Source of the DNA: Artemia franciscana
Taxonomy: Eukaryota; Arthropoda; Branchiopoda; Anostraca; Artemiidae
NCBI RefSeq assembly: GCF_032884065.1
Contig: NC_088873.1
Span: forward strand, 38,861,823-38,925,822
DNA: 64,000 bases
Reading direction: 5' to 3'
The notes under the pieces were generated by a model. The model searched no databases. It worked only from the letters and a program-made list of their open reading frames with translations, and was not told the DNA's origin. Shown here in pieces: positions 10,251 to 23,998 of this stretch. The translations under genes and the position numbers were made by a program. The first letter of the stretch is position 1; each line of letters starts with the position of its first letter.

Positions 10251-10494
10251 GGAATCGTAATTGAAGTTTAATAAGCCCCAAATATAACCAACTTTGACCT
10301 AAGGCAAAAACACTCTCAGGCTCAACTGCAAAAGACCTATGGCCAGACCATTCAATTAGTAGAATATATGTTACTTTGTTCCTGAATTGAATTACCAAAA
10401 GAAGATGGCAGCTGAAATAATCTATTACTGTCAAAATATAAACATGATTCCGCATTGTTTTCAGCAAGGAACCAAATAAATCAACAAAAACCAT
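10216..10494 (-). pseudogene. LTR-retrotransposon integrase fragment
   Basis: The minus frame includes VFVDLFGSLLKT then HVYILTVIDYFS. This is the start of the retroviral-type integrase catalytic core (first Asp in VDL, second-strand YILTVID). The pattern matches Ty3/Gypsy integrases (hVDl.Gpl...yiLTviD.fs). After about 50 residues the similarity stops, and the later catalytic Asp and Glu are not seen. Upstream (minus) near 10566-10580 there are cysteines that may be the end of the zinc-binding H2C2 domain. It could be a scrap of the same kind of element as the Gypsy at 14.4-17.8 kb, whose integrase is missing, but a link is not shown. Confidence 0.6.
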
Positions 10495-10679
10495 TTCAAA
10501 ATTGGTGACAGCATCGGTAAACTGTAAAGTAGAGTATCTAGAGTATAACTTACAATCTTACAATTAAGACAAGTTGCATCAAAACACCTTCCATAACAAC
10601 AAAATTAGAAATTTTCATGGATAAACTGCTTCTCCACATCTGATTACATCTTAGCTTTATTAAAACTTTCGCCAAAACC

Positions 10680-12076
10680 TTGAATCACAAATCAAAAGTA
10701 TTTCAAAAGTATTTTGACGGAAATCATCTTTGGAATCCTGCTCAGCATGGTTTTCGAAAAAATAGGTCTTGTAATACTCAGCTTCTTGAGGTTATTTTGG
10801 ACTTTCAACGTTTTGCCGATTTAGCTATACCTTTTGACTGCATTTACATAGACTTCTCGAAGGCATTCGACAAAGTCTCAATACCCACCCTTCTTAAAAA
10901 AAAAAATGTGCAGCTTATAGATTGGGTAAAAAAACAATTGCATTTATTGCTGATTATCTAAATGGACGAACTCAGCAGGTTGTTGTTGGTGAAGCTATGT
11001 CATCCTCAATTGATGTGTTAAGCGGAGTCCCCCAGGGTAGCTGCCTGGGTCCAATTTTATTTTGTTTATTTATTAATGATCTGCCTTTCTCTGTTCAGCA
11101 TTCTACTGTCAAGATGTTCGCGGATGATGTAAAACTTTATCTACCAGTACGAAACCAAAACGATGTGCAGCTTTTACAGGAGGATCTTGACTCTCTAACT
11201 TATTGGTGCGAATCTAATTCCATGTTCATAAACCCTTCTAAGTGTGTTGTTCTACACTATGCTCGTAAACTCCCACCTGTGCATACTTACCAGCTGTCTG
11301 GCATACGAATCCCTTCTAATGAAATAGTGCGTGACCTTGGTGTTTACTTTGATACCCAGTTGAAATTTGATAAGTATGTTTCGGAAATTGTATAGAATGC
11401 AAATTATCGTTTATCGTCTATAAGGAGAAGCTTTAGTAGGTTTAACCTTCATAATTTCTTACTACTATACAAATCAATGGTCCGCCCTCTTCTTGAGTAT
11501 AATACTTCTGTTTGGTTTCCATTAAGTCTAACGGATGAGCATAGGATAGAAAAGGTTCAGAGAAGGGCCACTAGATCGGTCCCATACCTACAGCGCCTTT
11601 CCTATCCGCAGAGACTTTCTAGGCTTCAACTCCCGTCGTTGAAGTTTCGTAGACGTCGCAATGACCTTGTAAATGTGTTTCGTATAATTAAAGGAGTGGA
11701 TGATGTTGATCCAAATTTATTTTTTAAATTTAGCCATTATCACTCTACTCGTCAGCATGATTATAAATGATATCCCCCAAAACCACTGAAAAAAAATGGT
11801 CAATTATCTTTTGTTAGTAGAGTTGCCGGACCATGGAATGGTTTGCCTTTGGAGGTTGTCGAGGCAGAGAGTGTTCGAATTTTTAAGAGTGCATTAGTAA
11901 ATACGCCTTTTTATTTATACGCTTTTGGTGTGTAGTGTCGTGTTATTTAGAAATTTTTGCTGTTTAGTTTATCGTTGCCAATTTACTTTAGATTAGTATG
12001 ATTATGTGTTTTTGTGTTTTTGCGACAAGCATTGATGCTTATCGCTATTCGTAATAATAAATAATAAATAAATAAT
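10680..12076 (+). mobile_element. 5'-truncated non-LTR retrotransposon (CR1/Jockey-type RT) with ATAAATA tail
   Basis: The reverse transcriptase can be read through three frames broken by indels and a stop: 10680-10961, 10922-11395 and 11477-11770. Motifs in order are QHGFRKNRSC, IYIDFSKAFDKVS, LSGVPQGSCLGPILF, MFADDVKLY (catalytic ADD), INPSKC and the thumb segment RDLGVYFD. The C-terminal part has RPLLEYNTSVW and RIEKVQRRATR, typical of CR1/Jockey-like LINEs. It ends in a simple 3' repeat (TAATAATAAATAATAAATAAAT, 12048-12076). The endonuclease domain and 5' end are absent, as expected of a dead-on-arrival insertion. It sits antisense to Oplah in intron 1. Confidence 0.85.
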
Positions 12077-12079
12077 CTC

Positions 12080-12590
12080 CAGTATGCAACATAACTTGAT
12101 CTAGACAAACTTCCAAAGCTGTGTGCAGCATCAGGTAGAAAATTTTCTATCACCTTAATCCATCTGAGAGCTTTAAGGTCTTCCAGACCTGTAGTGCTCA
12201 TGAGTTGATGACTGCCAGTAGAACCTCCACTGCTTCTTCTCCCACTCTTTGTCAAGTTGGTTTTTGAAGGACTGGATGGAGGGAGCACTGACTCTCTCCT
12301 CTGATATCAGTTATCAGAAAGATAACAGCCTATTGCACAACCAAAACAGAGCACTTTTAAAATGGAACAAAAAGTTTGTAAGAATAGGAAGATCAGTCTA
12401 CAAACCCAGATTAGAATATTGGAAGCTACAGTTTAATTCCTTTAATTCCTTTTAATTTTAAGTGTTTGACTTAATGTATTGTTTTGAATTTTTTTTTTTT
12501 TTTAGCTTTTACTTGACATATAAAGCGAATTCGGCTCTATAGAGCTTGTGATAGTCTTTTGCAAATAAATATTATCTTATCTTATCTTAT
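12080..12590 (+). mobile_element. LINE 3' end with (TTATC)n terminus
   Basis: A decayed coding stretch (12249-12455) is followed by GGCTCTATAGAGCTTGTGATAG and ends in TATCTTATCTTATCTTAT (about 12572-12590). A pentamer repeat of this kind is a common LINE terminus. The 5' part is missing or unrecognisable. Confidence 0.5.
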
Positions 12591-13040
12591 GACAGAGGTC
12601 AATAATGGCTCTGAAGCATGGGCGCTCCAAAAGCAGATGAAAATTTGCTAGTTCTTGTATCCAGATTGTTCTGGATACCCGGCTGACTGACCATATTTCA
12701 AACAGAAGGCTGTACAAAAATTGTGGTTCTATTCCACTTTCTAGGGCTATAATGAAAGAAAAGTAGAGATGGCTAGGGCATGTTCTGTGGATGAAAGATG
12801 GAAGATTCCCAAAGAGTGTCCTTTTTGGCCAACCGTCTAGGACTAAACAGAAAGCAGGTCGTCCTCCTCTGGGGTTCAAGGATATCATAAAGAAATATGT
12901 AATGGAAATGGGAATTTCCTGGGAGGGTGTAAAGAGGGAGGCTTTGGACAGATTAGGATGGAGGAGGAGCATGCGTAGTTGTGTTGGCCTCAGGCGGCTA
13001 GGTGCTGTAGTGAGTTGAAGCAGTAGTAGTTAGTAGTAAA
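12591..13040 (+). mobile_element. RTE-like/Jockey-like LINE C-terminal fragment
   Basis: Frames here read AMKDGRFPKSVLFGQPSRT (12791 on), AGRPPLGFKDIIKK, then ISWEGVKREALDRLGWRR and VGLRRLGAVVS to the stop at 13016-13018. This is the conserved tail of arthropod LINE ORF2 proteins. Upstream 12590-12790 has the decayed preceding segment. Related pieces occur at 7853-7970, 24725-25095 and 26440-27540, so this family has been active several times in the window. Confidence 0.7.
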
Positions 13041-13186
13041 CAAAAGCTGTCTTATCACAGTCAAACTCCTTTACCGGTATTTGATAACATCCTGACAAAA
13101 AAAAACTTAGAAGATATTCTATCCAGCATATCCTGAATCTTTGGTATTAAAATCAAACAGAAATAAAATTCAAAAAAAGAGTTCCA

Positions 13187-13330
13187 TATGAAAGTAAGGA
13201 GCAACATTAAGACTTGAAATTTAAAAAAAAATCTATATATAAGCAGAACTCCCCCTCCCACTTAGCCCCCACCTCTTTACTTTTAAATTTAACTCTTCAT
13301 CCTCATGCTTTAGGATTGGCTACTTAAACA
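13187..13330. repeat. R1-like terminal fragment
   Basis: GAAAGTAAGGAGCAACATTAAG is the R1 end motif. It is followed by a diverged hairpin-like stretch (CCTCTTTACTTTTAAATTTAAC). About 140 bp survive. Confidence 0.5.
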
Positions 13331-13569
13331 CAGGTACAATTAGAATGAGACGATTTTTTTTTTCATAATGTCTCAAGAATGGAAGACGCTGCTGATGGTC
13401 ATTGGCTCTAAACAATAAGGTTTTTATTTCACATGCTTTAAAAGGTAGTCAGTAGATAAACACTTTCAATTACCCGTAATCTTGTTTGTTACACTTTTGA
13501 ATGCTTTTATTAGCAAAACACTATAAAGCTTCAGTATAAAGATCAAGGAGTAAAGGACAGGCAGTCCCC

Positions 13570-14403
<834 letters not shown>

Positions 14404-14479
14404 GCACACTATAAATAAGACAGTAATGCAAGCAAAGCAAGATGAGTATTCTACATCTCCTCTTCTTTATAAGCTACTG

Positions 14480-14550
14480 CTTCAAAGATCCGAGGAAATG
14501 ACAGGTTTGACTAACCGACCAGAACGAGTGGTATATCTTTTATTTCTTGG
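14480..14550 (-). pseudogene. Gypsy pol C-terminal tail
   Basis: The minus frame reads MPRNKRYTTRSGRLVKPV and stops soon after. The RSGR.vkPp-like ending is typical of Ty3/Gypsy polyprotein C-termini. It lies next to the putative 3' LTR remnant, as expected, but only about 60 bp from RT-derived sequence, which shows the internal deletion. Confidence 0.55.
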
Positions 14551-14608
14551 CATCAGGGTCCAGACATCCTCTTTGCTCTATGAAGGTACGGCTACAGGCC
14601 CTAGAATT

Positions 14609-15575
<967 letters not shown>

Positions 15576-15659
15576 TGTATCGACTTCTTGTTTGATTAAA
15601 TAGAAAAAAAAAAGGTTTTTTAACCGAAAGTAAGGAGCGACATTAAAACTTAAAACGAA

Positions 15660-15838
15660 CAGAAATTACTTCGTATATGAAAGGGGCTGATTCCTCATCA
15701 ACGCCCCGCTCTTTACGCTAAAGTTTCACTCTTTCTCTCCACTCTACTTTTAAAACAGTAAAAACCTTTAGCGTAAAGAGCGGGACGTTGATGAGGAATC
15801 AGCGCCTTTCATATACGAAGTAAATTTCTGTTTGTTTT
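15660..15838. repeat. R1 hairpin A
   Basis: Inverted arms of about 68 bp, from CAGAAATTACTTCGTATATG to ACGCTAAAG and back from CTTTAGCGTAAAGAG to the CAGAAATT complement, around a ~40-bp AT/CT-rich loop. A transcript would fold to a long, nearly perfect stem. Confidence 0.85.
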
Positions 15839-16177
15839 AAGTTTTAATGTCGCTGCTTAATTTCAGTTAAAAAAACTTGTTTTTTTTATTTAATTTCTGA
15901 ACATTTTTGAAACAATGCATGTTTTGATTTTGGCTCTCCACAGAGGAATAATTAAAACGAAATTTGCATTTTTTTTTCTTTTGGCTAAATGGCTTTCTCA
16001 TAGTTTTGATAAAATGATTTTGAGAAAAAAGGAGTGGGGGAGGAAGGCTAGTTGCCCTCCGATTTTTTGGTTACTTAAAAAGGCAAATAGAACTTTTTTA
16101 GGAATGTTTTTATTAGTAAAAGATATACGTAGCTTATAAATTAGCTTACGTAACGCACTTTTGTATTCTCATGTTTT

Positions 16178-16378
16178 TATTACATATATGAGGGGGTTTA
16201 CCCCCTCGTCAGTACCTCGCTCTTTACACTAAAGCTTAAATTTTGATCCCAATTCATTAAGAATGACCCCTGAATCACAAAAGCCGTACAATAAATAGTT
16301 GAAATTACTAAAAATACGTTAGCGCAAAGACCGAATTATTAGGATGAGGCGAGCCCCTCATATGCGTAATAATTTCTG
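16178..16378. repeat. R1 hairpin B
   Basis: A second inverted repeat in R1: TATTACATATATGAGGGGG...CGCTCTTTACACTAAAGC faces GCGCAAAGACCG...GCCCCTCATATGCGTAATAA. The sequence differs from hairpin A but the plan is the same (ttacgctaaag-like core at the arm tips). Confidence 0.75.
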
Positions 16379-17235
16379 TTCGTTTTAAGTTTTAATGCTT
16401 CTCCTTACTTCCAGTTGAAAAAACTTTTTCATTTTTACTTTTTCGTTTTTTTTTAATTAATGCTAGAAAATCCTGCGCTCTCTTCATGGAAATTTTCTTC
16501 CCCCGTGACAAATTCCTCGATGGAAAGTTCCCCCAACATATCCCCCTCTTCTCAACCACTCCCCCCAACCAAAAAATCCCCCTAAAAGTCTGTACACTTC
16601 CCAATAACCATTACAATATGTAAGGACTGGTCAAAGTTTGTAACTTGTACCCCCTCCCACTGGGACTGTGGGGGAGTAAGTGGTCTCCAAAGACAAAGTT
16701 ATAAGGTTTTTCGACTACGCTTAATAAAATGGCTATCTCAGAATTTTGATCCGGTGACTTTGGGAAAATAATTAGCGTGGGAGGGGGCCTAGGTGCCCTC
16801 CAATTTTTTTTGGTCACTTACAAAGGGCACTAGAACTTTTCATTTCCGTTAGAATGAGACCTTTCACAACATTCTAGGACGACTGGTTCGATACGATCAC
16901 CCCTGGGGAAAAAACAAACAAAAAAAACAAACAAACAAACAAATAAACACGCATCCGTGATCTGCCTTCTGGCAAAAAATACAAAATTCCACATTTTTAT
17001 AGATAGGAGCTTGAAACTTCTATACCAGGGTTTCCTGATACGCTGAATCTGGTGGTGTGATTTTCGTTAAGATTCTACGACTTTTAGGGGATGTTTCCCC
17101 CTATTTTCTAAAATAAGGCAAATTTTCTCAGGCTCGCAACTTTTGATGGGTAAGACTAAACTTGACGAAACTTATATATTTAAAATCAGCATTAAAATGC
17201 GATTCCTTTGATGTAGCTATTGGTACACACACAGT

Positions 17236-17556
17236 TCACTCCTTACAACAGTTCGTTACCACGAACTGTTTGATAGCTGTCTTGTGCTCAGCTTCATTCA
17301 TAGTTAGTAGTTGTGCTTGGGTTTCTTCCATTGCTCGGCTTGTGTTAATGGCAGTAGTGAGAGTAAGTGTAGATCCCTGTGTAAACAACTTTTCTCTGAT
17401 TCTGTTATTTCTTATACCAAAAACTAGCCTGTCCCTGATCATTGCATCTTCTGAATTCCCAAATGAGCAGTCTTTTGCTAAGGTCTTGAGACTTGTTACA
17501 TATTGTTCAACTGTCTCTACAGTATCCTGTTTTTTTGCGAAATTTGTACCTGGCAA
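17236..17556 (-). pseudogene. Gypsy gag fragment
   Basis: The minus frame reads KKQDTVETVEQYVTSLKTLAKDCSF then MIRDRLVFGIRN, then IREKLF and LTLTTAI. This is the conserved retrotransposon gag (capsid) segment: q...Et...yv..L..LA..C.f...m.rdRlv.Gi....ireklL. Upstream (minus), reading continues in another frame to about 17640 (sequence with AYLAKF and the start of the gag domain). Downstream it is cut at IKQ by R1a; the zinc-knuckle part resumes at 15596. Confidence 0.8.
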
Positions 17557-17969
17557 AAATGGGGCTCCACATAAGTGTCAAATTTTGCCAGGTATGCAGA
17601 TACATTCTGTTCTAGGTCAGCAATAGTGAAGGTGTTGAATATATCCCTGCCTTTTTTGCCAACTCATATGAGCAAGTATGAGCATTTCAGTTTCTGCTTT
17701 ACCACTAAGGGGGCCACTGAGCGTTCATTTCGTATGCTGCATAAATCTATTCCATGCATGCAAAATAATGGAATGCACTATAGTGCATGTTAATGCACTA
17801 TAAATAAGACACTAATGCAAGCATAGCAAGGTGAGTATTCCACAGTAACCTTTCTAGAATTTGTTTTTACATTTTTTTTTGCCACAAAGTACTATTTACA
17901 AAAACACTTACGTTGTGTATTCTATTGAAACTTACTTAGAAAGCTATAATTTGAAAACAAAACTATGTT

Positions 17970-19665
17970 TCTATCAAACAAATCGTGGTAACAAAATGTA
18001 GTAAGAAGCGACCTGGCTCAATAGTATCCAAAACTAAAAAAATGGATTTTTCATGTCAATAGCTACATCAGAAGAATTGCATTTTAATGCTGATTTTAAG
18101 TATATAAGTTTCACCTAGTTTAGTCTTACACATCAAAAGTTACGAGCCTGTGAAAATTTGCCTTATTTTAGAAAATAGGGGGAAACAACCTCTAAAAGTC
18201 ATGGAATCTTAACGAAAATTACACCATCAGATTTAGCATATCAGAGAACCCTAATGTAGAAGTTTCAAGCTCCTATCTAGAAAAATGAGGAATTTCGTAT
18301 TTTTTGCAAGAGGGCAGATCAAATATGCATGTTTATTTGTTTGTTTGTTTTTTTCCAGGATGATTGTACCGACCCAGTGGTCCTAGAATCTTGCGAGAGG
18401 GCTCATTCTAACGGAAATGGAAAGTTCTATAATTGGCAAAAAAAAAATTTAAGGCCAACTAGGCCCCCTCCCAGGCTAATTATTTTCCCGAAGTTACTGG
18501 ATCAAAATTCTGAGATAGCCGTTTTGTTCAGCATAGTCGAAAAACCTTATAACTATGTCTTTGGGGACAACTTACTCCCCCACAGTCCCCATGGGAGGGG
18601 CTACAAGTTACAAACTTTGACCAGTGCTTACATATAGTAATGGTTATTTGGAAGTGTACATACGTTTTCAGGGGAATGTTTCGGTTAGAGGGAGGGAGTG
18701 AGAAGAGGGGGATATGTTGGGGGAACTTCCCTTGGAGGAATTTGTCATGGGGGAAGAAAATTTCTACGAAGTGAGCACAGGATTTTCTAGCATTATTTAA
18801 AAAAAACAATGAAAAAATAAATATGAAAACGTTTTTTCAACTGAAAGTAAGGAGCAGCATTAAAACTCAGAATGAATAGAAATTATTACGCATATGATGG
18901 GCTCACCTTCTCCTAATACCTTACTCTTTACGCTAAAGCATTTTTAGTAATTTCAACTATTTATTCTACGGCTTTTGTGATTTGAGGTTATTCTTAAGAA
19001 ATTGGGACAAAATTTAAGCTTTAGTGTAAAGAGCAAGGTACTGACGAGGGGGGACTCCTTCATATATATAATAAAAAGATGAGAATACAGAAGTTCGTTA
19101 TGTAAGCTAATTTGTAAGTTGTGTACATCTTTTACTAATAAAAACATTTATAAAAAATTAAAAGTTATAGTTGCCTTTTTAAGTGACCAAAAATTGGAGG
19201 GCAACTATGCCTCCTCCCCCACTCCTTTTTTTCTCAAAACCTTTTGATCAAAACTATGAAAGCTATTTAGCCAAAAAATAAAGATGCAAATTTCGTCTTA
19301 ATTATTCATCATTGGAGAGCCAAAATCAAAACATGCATTGATTCAAAAACGTTCAGAAATTAAATTAAAAAAAACAAGTTTTTTTTAATGGAAAGTAAGA
19401 AGCAACATTAAAACTTAAAACGAACAGAAATTACTTTGTATATGAAAGAGGCTGCTTCCTCATCAACACCCTATTCTTTATGCTAAAGTTTTTACTATTT
19501 TAAGAAGTAGAGTTAAGAGAAAAAGTTAAACTTTAGTGTAAAGAGTGGGGCGTTGATGAGGAAGCAGCCCCTTTCATATACGAAGTAATTTCTGTTCGTT
19601 TTAAGTTTCAATGTTGCTCCTTACTTTCTGTTAAAAAAAAATTGATTTTTTTATTTAATCTTAAT
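17970..19665. mobile_element. Near full-length R1 element (copy R1b), inverted relative to R1a
   Basis: The same element in the opposite orientation: GTAGTAAGAAGCGACCTGGCTC at about 18000, hairpin B at about 18866-19075, hairpin A at about 19429-19606, ending TTGCTCCTTACTTTCTGTT and a T-rich terminus ATTTAAT near 19663. With R1a it forms an inverted repeat of about 1.65-kb arms around 0.7 kb of Gypsy and flank. It also begins next to ATCAAACA, the motif at the R1a insertion point. Confidence 0.8.
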
Positions 19666-20131
19666 TAGGGGCTGAGATACTCATGTTAAAAAAAAAGTCA
19701 TGTTCACTTAAATCCACATTCTTTTTAAACCTTATTTTATCATTCAGAAGTTAAATAAGAGATAAATCAACTTTGTAAATAAAACAATTTTAAACCCTGG
19801 AATAAGTGTACAAAATCTCATAATGTCCTGAAAACAAAAGCTTGTAAAATAGATTTAGTATGTTAATTTCATATGGACCAACCTTATGAATTTTTTTATG
19901 CTTTTTCTGTATATAATAATCATTTAAATTAAAAATCCGTTTTAAAGTCCTTTAATGGACCCTTGCAAGCCACCATAATCCTTATGTTTGCACTGGAAAT
20001 GGGTTAAGACAAATGGTTAAAAAAATACCTAATGAACACAAATCAATTACTTCAGGGTCGTACTTTCAACAGGCATCAAGTGTTTACAATCTAGTCAGAC
20101 AAACTTAGCAACTAAAAAATGTTTTAATATG

Positions 20132-20137
<6 letters not shown>

Positions 20138-20225
<88 letters not shown>
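20138..20225. repeat. (AT)n microsatellite
   Basis: About 88 bp of alternating A and T; apparent ORFs across it are artefacts. Confidence 0.98.
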
Positions 20226-20228
<3 letters not shown>

Positions 20229-21245
20229 TAATCCCTATTATCATGAAGAGGGTGGATTTTTTAACTTTAAACTTCACTGTAACTTTGCAACTGATCAGAT
20301 CATTGCAAGGAAACAGAAGATGTAAGTAAAAAATTACAAGCAAAAATCACCAGCAAAAAATTACTGGCACGTTGTCTGAGCAGCAGGAATTTGCAGGAAC
20401 TTTGCAAATAAAAAAAATGAGCAAACAATGAACGTGAGCAAAGGATAACAGATTGCTTTCTTTGTAGGAAAACAATGAATAACAAGCTAGAATTTTAGTT
20501 CAGGGGCTTCCTGCAATCTTGAAAGTTACTTAAGTTAGGTCAATCAAACTTTCAGGAATGAATCCAGGGCTAAAATATAACCTGGGGAGGCATTGCCAAG
20601 CAAGTATACCTAGCCTTTTCTTATTTGTAGGGTTTAGACAATTACATTCATGACAGTTTTGCATATATCTGAATTTTGACAAAAGACATAGAACTTGAAT
20701 TCAATTATTGGCTACAGTTTCTGAAAATGCAATTCTTGTAACAACAGAATTTGAACCCATATCAAGGTTTTTATCCTAAGGAAACTAGAGTTTTATCAAA
20801 AACAAATTAAATAACACATTACTCTAGTTATAGAAACCTGTGAAAGTGAAAAGAAATGAATAAATTAAATAGAAAAGCAAAAAATACCTCTAACAATGCA
20901 GTTGAACAGGCTTGGAGATAGAAATTAGGTGACACTTTTGAATCCAGCAAAAATCTTCAAGTTGGATTGGTAAGTGAAGCCATTTTTATACTTGGAAAGG
21001 GCACAGAATAAGGCCTAAAGTACTATATTTGCCTCATTTAAATTTAAGCATTTAATTTAAATTAAGCATTAATATTGCTTAAAATCATGCTCAAATAACA
21101 GGAATTCCATTTTCAAAACTAAAACCAGAGAAAAAGAGACTGAAAACTGAAAATTAAGTATATAACATTGTGTTTTTTTTTCAAAATCTAAATAGGTATA
21201 GACTTTTCAAGCACATAAATTGGTATTTGTTTAGTTTCATGCTGT

Positions 21246-21290
21246 CTAAACTGGAAACTATGCTGTGAAGCAGCATAGTTTCCAGTTTAG
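21246..21290. repeat. R3 hairpin, 20-bp perfect stem
   Basis: CTAAACTGGAAACTATGCTG, then TGAAG, then its exact reverse complement. The same hairpin with loop CTTCA occurs inverted at 23956-24000. Confidence 0.95.
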
Positions 21291-23952
21291 AGCACTTAGA
21301 AATGCTAATTCTAGAAACACATCCATTTCTGGTTGACCCTTCTCCACCATAGGGCAAACTAAAAATGTGTAAAGTGGGCAGGGTTTTGAAGCAGAGGGAA
21401 AAGTGGGGGTTGTACAATATGAATGAAATTATATTTTAAATACTAATTCCAGTCATCACTGGTAATTTCTTTATAGTAGTAAGCTGAAAGAGAATTAAAA
21501 CACTCATGCATGCATTAATGCTAATATCTACTTTCACTTTTGAGTTTAAACTAGCCAGTTGTTTGAAGAAAACAAATGTCTGATTTTGCTTACATGTAAC
21601 AGTACCTATAAGGCAAAGCAAATTAGTCCATGAGCCCTGCAGGCTGCAGGGCAAGGTCTGTGTTCTGAATGGTTGACTTGTTATTTGATGTTTATGATCT
21701 ACTTTTTGTTTACTATTTCAGCCTTCAGGCCAAATAATTATTCAATAAATATAGAATACAGACCTCCCTGCAGGGCTCATGGACTAATTTGCTTTGCTCT
21801 ATAGGTAATGTTGCCTAAGTATTCAACCAAATTTGTTTCACCAAGTCCTTCCAATAGCCAAGACATCTTTTCAAACAAATTGAATCTTGATCTGAAAACC
21901 TCTATAATCTCCATTCCATCAGAAGGTGTTTCTTCAAATCAATATTTAACTAATTGCTCTGATTCACCAGTTCACTGGATAGTTTAAACTTGAAAGTGAA
22001 AGTAGAGGTAAAAGTTTAGTTTCATCACAAGCTGTCTAAAGCATGTATTACTGCATATAGCAAGATTCTGATGATTGTATGTTGTTTCTTTATCCTTATT
22101 AGAGAAGCACATCCATTTTTTAGCTTTCTAAAATCCCCCTGTGACAAGACTAAAAATGTGTAGTGGGCTTGCTTAAAGGTAACATTATCTATAGAACAAA
22201 GCATATTAGTCCATGAGCCCTGCAGGCAGCAGAGCAAGGTCTGTATTCTATATTTATTCAACAGAGTGATAAAACAAAAAAAAACTCAAACATTCCTGTT
22301 TCTCCTAATTCCTGTACGTTTTAAGGTTCGACTTTGGGACACAGCCTCTATAACTCTTTAAGAAAACGAAGCTTTTTTCATATTATTCACATAAAGGGAG
22401 TGATTGAACGACAAGCAGCAAAATTTGTTTATTTTGGCAATATCTTTCATTTTCTTCATCTCATGGCAATATTACATTTTGTTATTAAAATCTGTCAGGT
22501 TCCACATATAACTTGGGACAATGATTGCTGCAAAGCAAATCCTTTGTTGAGTCACTGTCACAGAAGCACTGTTGGAAACTTCAAGAAATTCCCCCAAAAT
22601 TGTATGAGACATTAAGATTATATTATGATGTTGACTTATGCAGATGGGGATGGGGGTGTCCGCCAACGGTTCAATCAACAATTCTAAATTTCACATAGTG
22701 AATGTTTCAATACAAGTTCAATCAATGCTTGAGCAGTAAATTTAAGAATTTTATTGGTTAGGCTACGTCAAATAAAACTATCTGATAGCATTCATTTGTA
22801 AGTAAAACTCCATTTCCAATATTGCATTTAGATATGCTGTATTATGTACAATGTTTTTTACTTAACATTTGTAAAAATTCTGAAGCATAGTATGAAATTA
22901 GCGGGGCTTTTGCTAATTTAATGCTCTAAAAAATTAAACCACTCAAGATTCACTGACATTCTCTTTTATTAGGCAAAATACGATTGAGAAAACTCCCAAA
23001 ATTCAAACATTCCCTTATAAACAAGAGTGTACATGCTAGACTTGATTAAGTCAGTACATAGAAATTCAGTTTTTTTTTTTAAATAAATGTAGAATACAGA
23101 CCTTGCCCTGCCACCTACAGGGCTCATGGACTAATACAGTTTGCTCCTGACCTTTAAAAATATGTGTGTTATAAAAGTGAAACCTTGCAAAATAGATCAT
23201 CTGCTTGACTGAAGTGCAACAATATCATTTTCAGCTTCAAAACTTTGCTCAATCCCAATTTATAAGGTTTTAAAGATATGCAAATACATTTCCTAAATTT
23301 TGAAAAAAAGAACGTTGATATGGCTCAGAATTCTACTCAAATAACAGGAATTGCATTTTCAGAACTAAAGGCAGAGAGAAAGCAGCTGGTAACTGAAAAT
23401 TAAGGTAAAATGTTGTTTTGTCAAAATTTTAATAGGCATAGGCCTGTCATGTAGGCAAATTTCAGGGCCCTCTAGAGATAGAAGGAGTGGAGGTGGGTAC
23501 TTTAAAATACCTTCCCAGGATACACTTTAGCCTGTAGACCCATCCCCAAAAGTTTCATTTTCCTAACCTAACCCATTTTCAAGATAGCAAGAAGTTGCTA
23601 AACTAGAATTTTACTGCAAGCCCACTTTATGCATTTTTAGTTTGCACCATGGAGAAGCAGGGTTAACTAGAAATGGAAGCACTTCTAAACTAAGCATTTA
23701 CCAAAGTGGATGATTAGCATTAATGAATGCATAAGTTTTTGATTATCTTTTAACTTACTACTATACAGAAATGACCAGTGATGACTGGAAATAGTAATTA
23801 GAATAGCCTATAATCTTGTTCATACTCTACAAGCCCAACATTTCCCTCAGCTTCAAAACTCTGCCCACTTTATGCATTTTGGTTTGTTGAAGGAGGATTT
23901 TAGAAAGATAAAAAATGGATGTGCTACTAAAATTAGCATTTCTAAGTGCTTC

Positions 23953-23998
23953 AAACTGGAAACTATGCTGCTTCACAGCATAGTTTCCAGTTTAGACA
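23953..23998. repeat. R3 hairpin, second copy (inverted)
   Basis: AACTGGAAACTATGCTG / CTTCA / CAGCATAGTTTCCAGTT. The loop is the reverse complement of the loop at 21246-21290, so the surrounding copies are inverted relative to each other. Confidence 0.95.

Larger units (their letters stand above)
15589..17274. mobile_element. Near full-length R1 element (copy R1a) inside Gypsy gag
   Basis: The copy is 1.67 kb. Its left end is TAAATAGAAAAAAAAAAGG, then GAAAGTAAGGAGCGAC; hairpin A is at about 15660-15838; hairpin B is at about 16178-16378; the distal half follows (GGGAGGGGGCCTAGGTGCCC, CACGCATCCGTGATCTGCC); the right end carries the short palindrome CAGTTCGT TACC ACGAACTG (17249-17268). TGTTTGAT occurs on both flanks (15589-15596 and 17267-17274) and fits an 8-bp duplication of the gag codons for IKQ. 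It has no open frame of its own. By size and structure it is non-autonomous; an 8-bp duplication would suit hAT mobilisation. Confidence 0.8.

Noticed and set aside
15589-17274. R1 as a Helitron
   Set aside because: The short palindrome near the right end is Helitron-like, but there is no TC start or CTRR end, and the likely 8-bp target duplication argues against it. Not fully excluded.
22334-22681. Opposed frames of 93 and 69 codons
   Set aside because: Lie within Oplah intron 1 near R3 copies, with no motif or similarity.
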